From: an uncultured Pseudomonadota bacterium
GTDB taxonomy: Bacteria > Pseudomonadota > Gammaproteobacteria > Steroidobacterales > Steroidobacteraceae
Assembly (NCBI GenBank): GCA_903890265.1
Contig: CAITAM010000072.1
Coordinates: 1 to 6,626 of the forward strand
Length of the DNA: 6,626 nucleotides
Direction of reading: 5' to 3'
Shown here one piece after another: positions 1 to 5,434 of this stretch; position 1 is the first letter of the stretch, and the number at the start of each line of letters is the position of its first letter. The translations under genes were made by a program, and so were the position numbers. Below the pieces are notes generated by a model. It saw only the letters and a program-made list of their open reading frames with translations. It was not told the DNA's origin and ran no database searches.

Positions 1-10
1 CGGTCGGCGC

Positions 11-29
11 AAAAATCCGCCGCTAGGCG
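11..29 (-). terminator. Weak candidate intrinsic terminator after the HExxH gene
   Basis: Read on the minus strand, a 4-bp GC stem (CGCC at 29-26, GGCG at 21-18) with loop TAGC is followed two bases later by five T residues (15-11). The TAG stop codon of the HExxH gene lies in the loop. The short stem makes it a weak terminator, but its position, exactly at the end of the leftward cluster, is what one would expect. Chance occurrence in GC-rich DNA is a real alternative. Confidence 0.3.
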
Positions 30-460
30 CGCGATTGCTGCGCCAGCACGGCGCAGAAGCGTTCCACCGTCGCCGCCGCAAAGGCGCGCGCTTCGCTCTC
101 GAAGCGGTTCGCGGTGTAGCCCCGCCGCAGCGACTCCAGAAGGTACCCCCGGCGCGTCAGCCTCCCCGGCGCCCACTGCCGCAGCACGTGGCAGTACTCG
201 TGCAGCACGAACTCCGGGTCGGCGACGAAGGCATCGCCCGCGCCGGCCAGCAGGATGCGCCCCGGCCGCGTGGTCGCCGCCATGCCGAGGTGCAGCCGGG
301 CGAAGCCGGAGTGCTCGATGACTACGACCCGTCGAGCGGACGGGTCGGCGAAGACCGCCACCAGCGCCGCCAGCACGGGTTCCGGCACCGCGTAGGCCCG
401 GCCCAGCCCGGTTCGCGACGGCCGGGTTCTCGGCGGGCCGGCGCGCCGGTCAGTAGGCAC
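23..460 (-). CDS. Small HExxH-motif protein, putative zinc metallopeptidase-like, uncharacterised
   Basis: This 145-residue protein of unknown function carries an HEYCH (HExxH) zinc-binding motif at residues 87-91, inside a hydrophobic helix-like stretch (FVLHEYCHVLRQW). An acidic NRFESEAR segment at 118-125 lies about 30 residues further on. In gluzincin-type proteases the third zinc ligand is a glutamate at about this distance, so E121 or E123 is the candidate. Before the motif come a beta-strand-like VVVIEH (46-50 region) and TTRPGRILLAG. I recall similar short proteins annotated as hypothetical or DUF4157-like in other proteobacteria, but could not search. There is no signal peptide or membrane segment. 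The start chosen is GTG at 460, which overlaps the nei stop by 11 bases and suggests translational coupling, since no clear Shine-Dalgarno is seen. GTG at 388 (121 residues) is the main alternative. The reading frame runs upstream to an ATG at 568, but that extension lies inside nei and is low-complexity. Activity as a protease is unproven. Confidence 0.72.
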   Translation of the reverse strand: MPTDRRAGPPRTRPSRTGLGRAYAVPEPVLAALVAVFADPSARRVVVIEHSGFARLHLGMAATTRPGRILLAGAGDAFVADPEFVLHEYCHVLRQWAPGRLTRRGYLLESLRRGYTANRFESEARAFAAATVERFCAVLAQQSRA

Positions 461-1316
461 GACGGCGCACGCCGCGCCGGCCGGTCGGGTGGTGCGGCCC
501 GGGCTGGCAGGTGGGGCAGAAGTAGATGCCGCGGCCCGCGACGTCGGTCCGGACGATCGGCTCGTCACAGCGCCAGCAGGGCTGGCCGTCGCGGCCGAAG
601 ACGTGGTGGCGGTAGTCGGCGAACCGCACGCCGCGGGCCTTGAGAGCCGCCGCCTGGCCGAGGTCGTTGGTCACGCCGCGGCTGCGGTAGGACTGGCGGG
701 TCAGCGCGAGCGATGTGTCGGCGAGACGCTCCCGCTCCGCCGTCGTCAGGCTGCCGAGGGTCTGTTCGTGCCGCAGGCCGGCGACGTAGAGGATTTCGCT
801 GCGCAGGTAATTGCCGAGCCCGGCGTAAAACCCCTGGTCGAGCAGCAGGCCGGCGAGGGCGCGGCGCTGGAAGCGCGCCGTCCCGGCGGTCGCCCGGACC
901 GTGGCGACCGTCGTCAGCGGATCGAGCAGGTCCGGGCCAAGCTTCGCAAGGTAGGGATGCTGGGCGAGCCCGGCCTCGTCCAGCAGCTCGATGTCCGTGG
1001 CCGAGTAGAGCCGCGCGACGTGGCCGTCGTTGGCGATCACGAGCCGCAGGGCGCGGGAGCTGCCCGGCACGCGCCCGGCGCGGCTCACCTTCCAGCGACC
1101 GTAGAGCTGGTTGTGCGAATAGACGGTCTGCCCGCCGCTGAAGCGGATCAGCATCGCCTTGGCGCGGGGCGTCACGGCGACGATGCGCTGGCCGGCAAGG
1201 CGCGGTCCGTGCGCCGCGAGTCGCGGCAGGTAGAACTCGACGGTCTCGGCGACGCGTCCGACCAGCGCCCGCGCCAGCTCGTCGGCGGCGCGACGGATTT
1301 CCGGTCCCTCGGGCAT
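450..1316 (-). CDS. nei: Endonuclease VIII (DNA glycosylase/AP lyase, Fpg/Nei family)
   Basis: This base-excision-repair enzyme removes oxidised pyrimidines from DNA and then nicks the abasic site by beta,delta-elimination. The 288-residue sequence starts with MPEGPEIRRAADEL, as Escherichia coli Nei does. Pro2 is the Schiff-base nucleophile and Glu3 the catalytic acid. Lys53 (RAKAML) is the conserved beta-hairpin lysine. YSHNQLYGRW (66-75) and LLLDQGFYAGLGNYLR (157-172, with Asn169) are Nei signatures that separate it from MutM. The C-terminal zinc finger uses Cys247, Cys250, Cys267 and Cys270, with Arg262 as the usual finger arginine. All key residues are present, so it should be active. It is about 25 residues longer than the 263-residue E. 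coli protein, and about 18 of these form an Arg-rich tail after the last cysteine. Its ATG lies 3 bases after the stop of the outer-membrane-like gene, with AGGG of that stop region just ahead, so the two are probably co-transcribed and coupled. Confidence 0.96.
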   Translation of the reverse strand: MPEGPEIRRAADELARALVGRVAETVEFYLPRLAAHGPRLAGQRIVAVTPRAKAMLIRFSGGQTVYSHNQLYGRWKVSRAGRVPGSSRALRLVIANDGHVARLYSATDIELLDEAGLAQHPYLAKLGPDLLDPLTTVATVRATAGTARFQRRALAGLLLDQGFYAGLGNYLRSEILYVAGLRHEQTLGSLTTAERERLADTSLALTRQSYRSRGVTNDLGQAAALKARGVRFADYRHHVFGRDGQPCWRCDEPIVRTDVAGRGIYFCPTCQPGPHHPTGRRGVRRRAY

Positions 1317-1319
1317 GCC

Positions 1320-2087
1320 CTAGAGCGCCATGCCGATGATCATCTTGACGGTCAGGCGATCGGCGCCGGCCCAGCCGTAACCGACACCCGCGTGGAAGTC
1401 GAGCCGATGCGGCAGCGGCGTCTCGAGCACGCCGTAGAGCGTGTGCTGCATCCGGTCGGCCGGCAGCAGGTGGTTCAGGCGACCGAGGTCCGCGTAGTAC
1501 TCGAGCCCGGCCGCCGTAACGGGCGTGATCCGGCGCAGTGCGCGCATCTGCCACGCGAGTCCCGGCGCGCCGCCGCGCGCCGCGGCATTGAGCGGCACCT
1601 CGAAGGTCGGATTGACGGCGAGCAGCCAGCGGTCGGTGGTGGAACCGACCATGGTCCGCACCTCAAGGTTGTCGGTCGCCTGCTCGAACCGGGGTTCGAC
1701 GTGGCCGATCTCGAGGTTGACTCCGGCGAAGGGACCGCCGGTCGCCTCGTGCGACACCGCGATCCACTTCAGCCGCGCCTTGACGCCGGCCAGCGTGTAG
1801 CCGTGATCGGGGTCGTATACCGTCGGCAGGTACAGCCCGGCCTCGAAGTGCGGCGACAGGCCGCTCGAGAGTTCGACGGTGCCGCGCACGCCGTGTCGCG
1901 CGACCGTCTCGCCGGGGTACTCCGGCAGCGCCTGGCCGGACGGCGTGGTGTTGACGTGCAGTTCAAGGCCCCACTCGCCCGGCTTGTTGATCGAGTCGTC
2001 GTAGACCTGGATCTCGTCGGGCAGTGCGGCACCGGCGACGGCAGGCCACAGCAGGATGAGCCACGACAGGCTGTACAGGACGCGCAT
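1320..2087 (-). CDS. Exported protein, probable outer-membrane beta-barrel, function unknown
   Basis: This 255-residue protein has an N-terminal signal peptide: MR, a hydrophobic core at residues 3-17, and a likely signal peptidase I site after AGA or GAA (20/21). The mature part begins with LPDEIQVYDDSINKPGEWGLELHVN. Alternating hydrophobic and polar strands follow, such as FEAGLYLPTV (81-90), AGVKARLKWIAV (100-111), WLLAVNPTFEVPL (154-166), GLEYYADLG (194-202), FHAGVGYGWAG (231-241) and a closing strand LTVKMIIGMAL. No strong helix appears after the signal. This pattern suits a small outer-membrane barrel. I recall proteobacterial hypothetical proteins with the same DEIQVY...INxPGExGLELH opening, but know no function. 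The last residue is Leu, not the classical Phe, so barrel assembly is inferred. The ATG at 2087 was chosen because the signal peptide starts there; the frame is open upstream to 2186, but that stretch has no export signal. The Shine-Dalgarno is weak. The next gene, nei, starts 3 bases after the stop. Confidence 0.75.
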   Translation of the reverse strand: MRVLYSLSWLILLWPAVAGAALPDEIQVYDDSINKPGEWGLELHVNTTPSGQALPEYPGETVARHGVRGTVELSSGLSPHFEAGLYLPTVYDPDHGYTLAGVKARLKWIAVSHEATGGPFAGVNLEIGHVEPRFEQATDNLEVRTMVGSTTDRWLLAVNPTFEVPLNAAARGGAPGLAWQMRALRRITPVTAAGLEYYADLGRLNHLLPADRMQHTLYGVLETPLPHRLDFHAGVGYGWAGADRLTVKMIIGMAL

Positions 2088-2115
2088 GATGCACCGGGGC
2101 TGCCAGGGATGGCGG

Positions 2116-2146
2116 GCGGAGACTCCGCGCGCGGAATGTACTCCGC
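2116..2146. repeat. Two adjacent GC-rich inverted repeats sharing GCGGA/TCCGC arms
   Basis: The first repeat is GCGGAG-A-CTCCGC at 2116-2128, a perfect 6-bp-arm inverted repeat. The second, two bases on, is GCGGA-N6-TCCGC at 2131-2146. The arms are the same word in both, spaced about 16 bp centre to centre. They lie in the 99-base gap upstream of the exported-protein/nei cluster, and the second encloses the candidate -10 box. They could be a tandem operator or RNA hairpins in the leader. Short GC palindromes are common in DNA of this composition, so function is unproven. Confidence 0.45.
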
Positions 2147-2163
2147 AGGGCTCAGGGTGAAAA
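2135..2163 (-). promoter_or_regulatory. Candidate sigma70-like promoter for the exported protein/nei/HExxH cluster
   Basis: On the minus strand a TTTTCA box (2163-2158, 4 of 6 against TTGACA) and a TACATT box (2140-2135, 4 of 6 against TATAAT) are separated by exactly 17 bases. Transcription would start near 2128, about 40 bases ahead of the ATG at 2087. The -10 box sits between the arms of the inverted repeat at 2131-2146, which would let a repressor bound there block RNA polymerase. The T run of the -35 box is the same one that follows the hairpin at 2167-2180. The match is moderate and was found by eye. Confidence 0.3.
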
Positions 2164-2180
2164 GCGCCGCCGCCGGGCGG
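2160..2180 (-). terminator. Weak candidate intrinsic terminator after the yeiH/four-Cys gene pair
   Basis: On the minus strand a 5-bp GC stem (CCGCC at 2180-2176, GGCGG at 2171-2167) with loop CGGC is followed by CGC and four T residues (2163-2160). It begins seven bases beyond the stop codon of the four-Cys gene at 2187. The short T run after three intervening bases would give partial termination at best. Confidence 0.3.
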
Positions 2181-2186
2181 TGGCAC

Positions 2187-2456
2187 TCAGCGGGCGGAGA
2201 ACCACTCGCAGTGGTGCGTCGCCGTCAGGTGGCGCTGACGAGGCGCACAGATCCCGTCATCGGCCCGCACCGCGCCGTAACCGGAGCTGAAGACGGCCGT
2301 GCCCGGCAGCAGGCGCTCCAGCACCTCGGCGCGTGCCTCGAAGTGGCGGCACGCGCCACAGGTGCTCGCCGGCGCGGGCGCGGGCGCACCGGCCACGCCG
2401 TCGGCCAGCGGTCGGCCGGACCGCTCGCGCGCGCTGACCCACCGCCACGGGTTCAT
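2187..2456 (-). CDS. Small four-cysteine protein, putative metal or Fe-S binding, coupled to yeiH
   Basis: This 89-residue protein has no recognised function. Residues 1-31 are Pro/Ala-rich and probably flexible. The rest holds four spaced cysteines: a CGAC pair (Cys33, Cys36) in CGACRHFE, then Cys70 in SSGYGAVRADDGIC and Cys83 in HHCEWFSAR. A CxxC pair plus two later single cysteines, each followed by conserved-looking aromatic residues, suggests zinc or iron-sulfur binding; histidines H38, H76, H81 and H82 are nearby. I recall similar short proteins with CxxCxxF and SSGYxSVRADDGxC in other proteobacteria, annotated only as hypothetical. There is no signal peptide or membrane segment, so it is probably cytoplasmic. 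Its ATG at 2456 overlaps the TGA stop of yeiH in an ATGA, which fixes the start and implies translational coupling and perhaps a shared role. The frame is open much further upstream, but that part lies inside yeiH in another frame and is Arg-rich shadow. Confidence 0.75.
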   Translation of the reverse strand: MNPWRWVSARERSGRPLADGVAGAPAPAPASTCGACRHFEARAEVLERLLPGTAVFSSGYGAVRADDGICAPRQRHLTATHHCEWFSAR

Positions 2457-3862
2457 TCGCCGAGTCCGGCCCAGAAGCTGCCGAACACCGTCGTCGACAG
2501 CACGTAGCCAAGGACAAGGTTCACGACCACGCCCGCGGTGAATGCCACGAACGGCCGGCCGCGGGCCGATACGAGATCGGCGAGCCGCGTGTTGAGGCCG
2601 ATACTCGTGAAGGCCAGCAGGAACGCCCACGTACGCAGGACCTGCAGCGGCTGGACGACGTTCGGCACGATGAGCTTCTTGTAGTCGGCGTAAGGCAGGC
2701 CGCGCGCCGCGAGCGTTACGATCACGGAGGCGGCGAGAAAGCCGAGCACGAACTTCGGAAAGCGCTGCCACACTTCGCGGCCGGCGCTGCCACCGGCGAT
2801 GCCGGTGCGGTCCCAGCGCGTGATGGCGACGAAGGACAGCACCACGGCCCAGATGCCGATCCAGACGTCACGACCGATGACCTTCATCAGCGTGAAGGCG
2901 CGGATGGCCGACTCCGGCGTGCCGGCGATCACCGAGCCGGGTCCGGTGTAGCCGCCGTAGGTCTGCGCCGCGGCAAGACCGGCCGCGTCGGCAAACTCCG
3001 AGGTGCCGATCCAGGCGCCGGCCACGCCCGCCGGCAGGCCGAGCGAACGTGCCACCAGCGGCAACAGGAACACGAGGACCAGCGCCCAGAGGATCACGAG
3101 CGTGATCGCGATCGGCGCGTGCTCACGCTTGGCGCCTACCGCACCCGACACCGCGATCGCGGCCGAGACGCCGCACACGGCGCCACCCGCACCCAGTGTC
3201 GCGGCGAGACGCCGGTCAAGGCCGAGCCTTGTGCCGACGAAGTAGATCGTGCCGAAGGTCACGAGCGAGACGATGCCGGCCTGCAGGATCGCCACCGGAC
3301 CCGCCCAGGCCAGCAGAGCAAGCGGCACGCTCGCGCCCAGAAGCACGATGCCGGTCTTGATGAAGAGCTCGGCGCGCAGCGCGGGCCGCAGCCACGCCGG
3401 CACGCCGACGGTGTTGGCAACGAGGAGGCCCACCGCGAGAGCGACGAGCGGCGGCTCGAGGTTGTAGCGCGTCGCGGACTGCCACTGGCCGACGGTGTAG
3501 ACGGCCGCCGCGGCGACGAAGAGCAGCGGGAACGCGCGAAGGAACGGCCTGCTCGGCAGGCCGAGCGCGGCCACCGCGGCACCGAACACGGCGGCCAGCG
3601 CGAGAAACAGGGCGAGGTAGCGCGGCGCGGCGGCCACGAAATGACGGACGAGGGACCCGACGCTGTCCCATTTGGCAGGCGGGCTGACAGCCAGCCAGCC
3701 GAGCGGGCTGCCGAGCCGGTAGGCGAGGAGGGCCGTGACCAGCACGCCGATACCGATCCACGCCGCCCACCAGTCTTCGACGCGCCAGGCCGGCGTGCGC
3801 GACAGGCGATCGTTACCGAGCAGCGGCAGAGTGGAGGTAACAGCGGTCGTGGGCGGGTTCAT
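2453..3862 (-). CDS. yeiH: YeiH/UPF0324 family membrane protein, putative sulfate exporter, long form
   Basis: This 469-residue polytopic inner-membrane protein belongs to the YeiH (Cons_hypoth698) family, annotated in databases as putative sulfate exporters with little direct proof of substrate. Family signatures are all present: KTGIVLLGAS (169-178), LGAGGAVCGVSAAIAV (223-238), AGAWIGTSEFADAAGLAAA (281-299), KVIGRDVWIG (327-336), PKFVLGF (369-375) and FTSIGLNTRLADL (418-430). About ten or eleven hydrophobic segments can be seen, including 33-49, 82-101, 110-123, 137-153, 187-209, 251-271, 333-347, 371-386, 409-423 and 437-458. E. coli YeiH is about 350 residues; this is the longer type, with two or three extra N-terminal membrane segments. 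The ATG at 3862 was chosen because a GGAG lies about ten bases ahead; the frame is open to GTG 3922, but that extension looks non-coding. Its stop overlaps the start of the four-Cys gene. It is transcribed divergently from the flavoprotein gene. Confidence 0.88.
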   Translation of the reverse strand: MNPPTTAVTSTLPLLGNDRLSRTPAWRVEDWWAAWIGIGVLVTALLAYRLGSPLGWLAVSPPAKWDSVGSLVRHFVAAAPRYLALFLALAAVFGAAVAALGLPSRPFLRAFPLLFVAAAAVYTVGQWQSATRYNLEPPLVALAVGLLVANTVGVPAWLRPALRAELFIKTGIVLLGASVPLALLAWAGPVAILQAGIVSLVTFGTIYFVGTRLGLDRRLAATLGAGGAVCGVSAAIAVSGAVGAKREHAPIAITLVILWALVLVFLLPLVARSLGLPAGVAGAWIGTSEFADAAGLAAAQTYGGYTGPGSVIAGTPESAIRAFTLMKVIGRDVWIGIWAVVLSFVAITRWDRTGIAGGSAGREVWQRFPKFVLGFLAASVIVTLAARGLPYADYKKLIVPNVVQPLQVLRTWAFLLAFTSIGLNTRLADLVSARGRPFVAFTAGVVVNLVLGYVLSTTVFGSFWAGLGE

Positions 3863-4036
3863 GGCGGTCAGTCTCCGGTCACACGCGTGTCGGGCGTCGC
3901 TCGCTCTGACACCGCGGGCCACTACAGTGCGGCCCTGCGGCGCTCACCGCCACGATCGAACGCTTATTGGGCTAGGCTTGGCGCTTATGGCATCGGGGCG
4001 TTCCGTGCGCAGGCCTGTGACGGATAATCGGGATCC
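3863..4036. promoter_or_regulatory. Divergent intergenic region between yeiH and the flavoprotein gene
   Basis: This 174-base gap must hold the start signals for the two diverging transcription units. A perfect 10-bp palindrome ACACGCGTGT lies at 3881-3890, 18 bases from the yeiH start. A 5-bp inverted repeat GGGCC/GGCCC (3916-3920, 3931-3935) with a 10-base loop lies further in, and either could be an operator. The segment 3955-3990 is relatively AT-rich. A GATAAT at 4023-4028 resembles a -10 box on the plus strand, but there is no good -35 partner. I could not find a convincing paired -35/-10 promoter on either strand by eye. Confidence 0.45.
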
Positions 4037-5425
4037 ATGATGGGACAGCGGGCACGCGTGATCACGTTCATCGGCGGTGGCTTCTCCGCGTCGGCAACGG
4101 TGATCCACCTGCTGCGCGCGACCACGACGCAGCCGCTGCACGTTGTAATGGTCGAACCGGCACCGTTCATCGGCCCGGGCCGGGCGTATGCCGCGCGATC
4201 CCATCCCTACATCTTGAATGTCCCCGCGGCGCGCATGTCGCTGTTCGAGGACGAGCCCGGGGATTTCCTGGCCTTTGCGCGGGAAACCCTCGGCCGCGTC
4301 GACGGGCAGGATTTTCTGCCACGCTCGCTCTACGGGGAGTACGTGGCGACGCGCTTGCGCGAGGCGATCGAGCAGCGACGCGACCCGACGCAAGTCGATA
4401 TCCGCCACGACACGGCCGTCGATCTCAGTCGCCACCCTGACGGGCACCTGACGGTGCGGCTGCAAAGCGGCTCGACCCTCGACAGTGATCAGGTCGTGCT
4501 CGCCACCGGTACGCCGGCACCGCAGCGACTCGCGGTGCTCGCCGGGCTCGAGGGTGACCCGCGCTGCGTGATGGACCCGTGGGGGCGTGAGCCGCTGCGA
4601 CGGCTGCCGTCGCCGGTCCTCGTGGTCGGTACGGGTCTGACGGCAGCGGATATGGTCTGCGCACAGCTCGCGCTGAATCCCGGAGCGGAGTTCCACCTCG
4701 TGTCGCGGCGTGGCCGTCTGCCACTGCCGCAGGCAGACGGCCGCCCCGGGTCTGCCGGCTGGCAGCCCGCGCTGCTCGATCGCGAGCTTGATCGCGCGCA
4801 GAGCGCGCGGGCCGTGGTCCGTGCGGTGAGGGCGGCGGCGGGCGCCGCGGCGGATGCCGGTTGCGACTGGCGGGACGTGGTGACGCACGTGCGACACCGC
4901 CTACCGCGGCTCTGGCAGCACGCGAGCGTTGCCGAGCGGCGCCGCTTCCTGCGTCACGTAGCGCCCTCATGGGAGATCCACCGGCACCGACTGCCGCACG
5001 CCATTCACGAACGCTTGGAGGCGCTGAGCCGCACAGGCCAGCTCACTATCCACGCCGGGGCGCTCGATTCGGTGCGCCCGGCGGGCGGCGCCCTTCGCGT
5101 ACGCTTCAGGCCCCGGTTTGCGTCCGTTGCCGAGGAGCTGGTCGTGGGCTCGGTCATCAACTGCACCAGCCCGGACTACCGGGCGGCGGCCGCCGCCGAT
5201 CCGCTCACCCGGTCGCTGCTCGCGCAGGGTCTCGTGGCGGCAGACCCCTGCGGCCTCGGCTGGCGCACCGGGCCCGATGCGCAACTTCTCGATGCGGCGG
5301 GCCGGGCCGTGCCCGGACTTCACTACGTCGGCCCGCGCCTGCGCGCGACCCACTGGGAGGCCACGGCGGTCGCGGAGCTGCGTACACACGCGGCGCGGCT
5401 GGCTGAGACGCTGCGTCGAGGGTAG
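4037..5425 (+). CDS. YdhS-type FAD/NAD(P)-binding protein (COG4529-like)
   Basis: This 462-residue predicted cytoplasmic flavoprotein has two dinucleotide-binding folds. The N-terminal one has GGGFSA (13-18) after strand VITFI and an acidic residue, E40, at the end of the second strand, for the FAD ribose. The second has VLVVGTGLTAADM (194-206). LNVPAARMSLF (60-70), ATGTPAPQ (156-163), SRRGRLPLP (223-231) and INCTSPD (374-380) are typical of the family. The C-terminal YVGPRLRATHWEATAVAELR (430-449) closes the FAD site. The length matches the family. Its substrate is unknown; relatives are annotated as uncharacterised NAD(P)/FAD-binding proteins or as FAD-dependent oxidoreductases. Two ATG codons stand in tandem at 4037 and 4040; a GGGA at 4029-4032 is spaced better (seven bases) for the second, so the true start may be 4040. 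The alpha/beta hydrolase gene follows after 9 bases. An 11-bp inverted repeat lies inside the gene at 4712-4742. Confidence 0.87.
   Translation: MMGQRARVITFIGGGFSASATVIHLLRATTTQPLHVVMVEPAPFIGPGRAYAARSHPYILNVPAARMSLFEDEPGDFLAFARETLGRVDGQDFLPRSLYGEYVATRLREAIEQRRDPTQVDIRHDTAVDLSRHPDGHLTVRLQSGSTLDSDQVVLATGTPAPQRLAVLAGLEGDPRCVMDPWGREPLRRLPSPVLVVGTGLTAADMVCAQLALNPGAEFHLVSRRGRLPLPQADGRPGSAGWQPALLDRELDRAQSARAVVRAVRAAAGAAADAGCDWRDVVTHVRHRLPRLWQHASVAERRRFLRHVAPSWEIHRHRLPHAIHERLEALSRTGQLTIHAGALDSVRPAGGALRVRFRPRFASVAEELVVGSVINCTSPDYRAAAAADPLTRSLLAQGLVAADPCGLGWRTGPDAQLLDAAGRAVPGLHYVGPRLRATHWEATAVAELRTHAARLAETLRRG
4712..4742. repeat. 11-bp perfect inverted repeat inside the flavoprotein gene
   Basis: The arms GGCCGTCTGCC (4712-4722) and GGCAGACGGCC (4732-4742) are perfect reverse complements around the 9-base spacer ACTGCCGCA. 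A U-G pair and then a G-C pair can extend the RNA stem at its base (4711/4743 and 4710/4744). It encodes part of the conserved RRGRLPLPQADGRPG stretch. It may be a chance result of codon choice, or an mRNA hairpin that slows ribosomes or nucleases. Confidence 0.6.
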
Positions 5426-5434
5426 GTGGAAAGC

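Noticed and set aside
565..1554. A 329-codon minus-strand frame overlapping nei.
   Set aside because: It is a shifted frame of nei and the exported-protein gene; its translation is Arg/Pro/Ala-rich with no recognisable motif, while nei itself has all catalytic residues.
489..2507. A 672-codon open frame on the plus strand, antisense to nei and the exported-protein gene.
   Set aside because: It runs across three well-supported minus-strand genes and an intergenic gap. Its product is Arg/Gly/Ala-rich without domains, as expected from stop-poor antisense frames in high-GC DNA.
3863..3922. A 20-residue N-terminal extension of YeiH from GTG 3922.
   Set aside because: It is Arg-rich and lacks family character. 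The ATG at 3862 has a GGAG ahead of it and the extension would consume the intergenic palindrome.
3119..4027. A 302-codon plus-strand frame antisense to yeiH.
   Set aside because: The encoded sequence is charged, low in hydrophobic residues and unlike any family, whereas the opposite strand encodes clear YeiH signatures.
4793..4809. A GC-only inverted repeat, GCGCGC-AGA-GCGCGC, inside the flavoprotein gene.
   Set aside because: Alternating GC words are common in GC-rich coding DNA and this one is short, with a three-base loop and no positional meaning.
3944..4897. A 317-codon minus-strand frame antisense to the flavoprotein gene.
   Set aside because: Its His/Arg-rich product has no domain, and the plus strand carries both dinucleotide-binding motifs.
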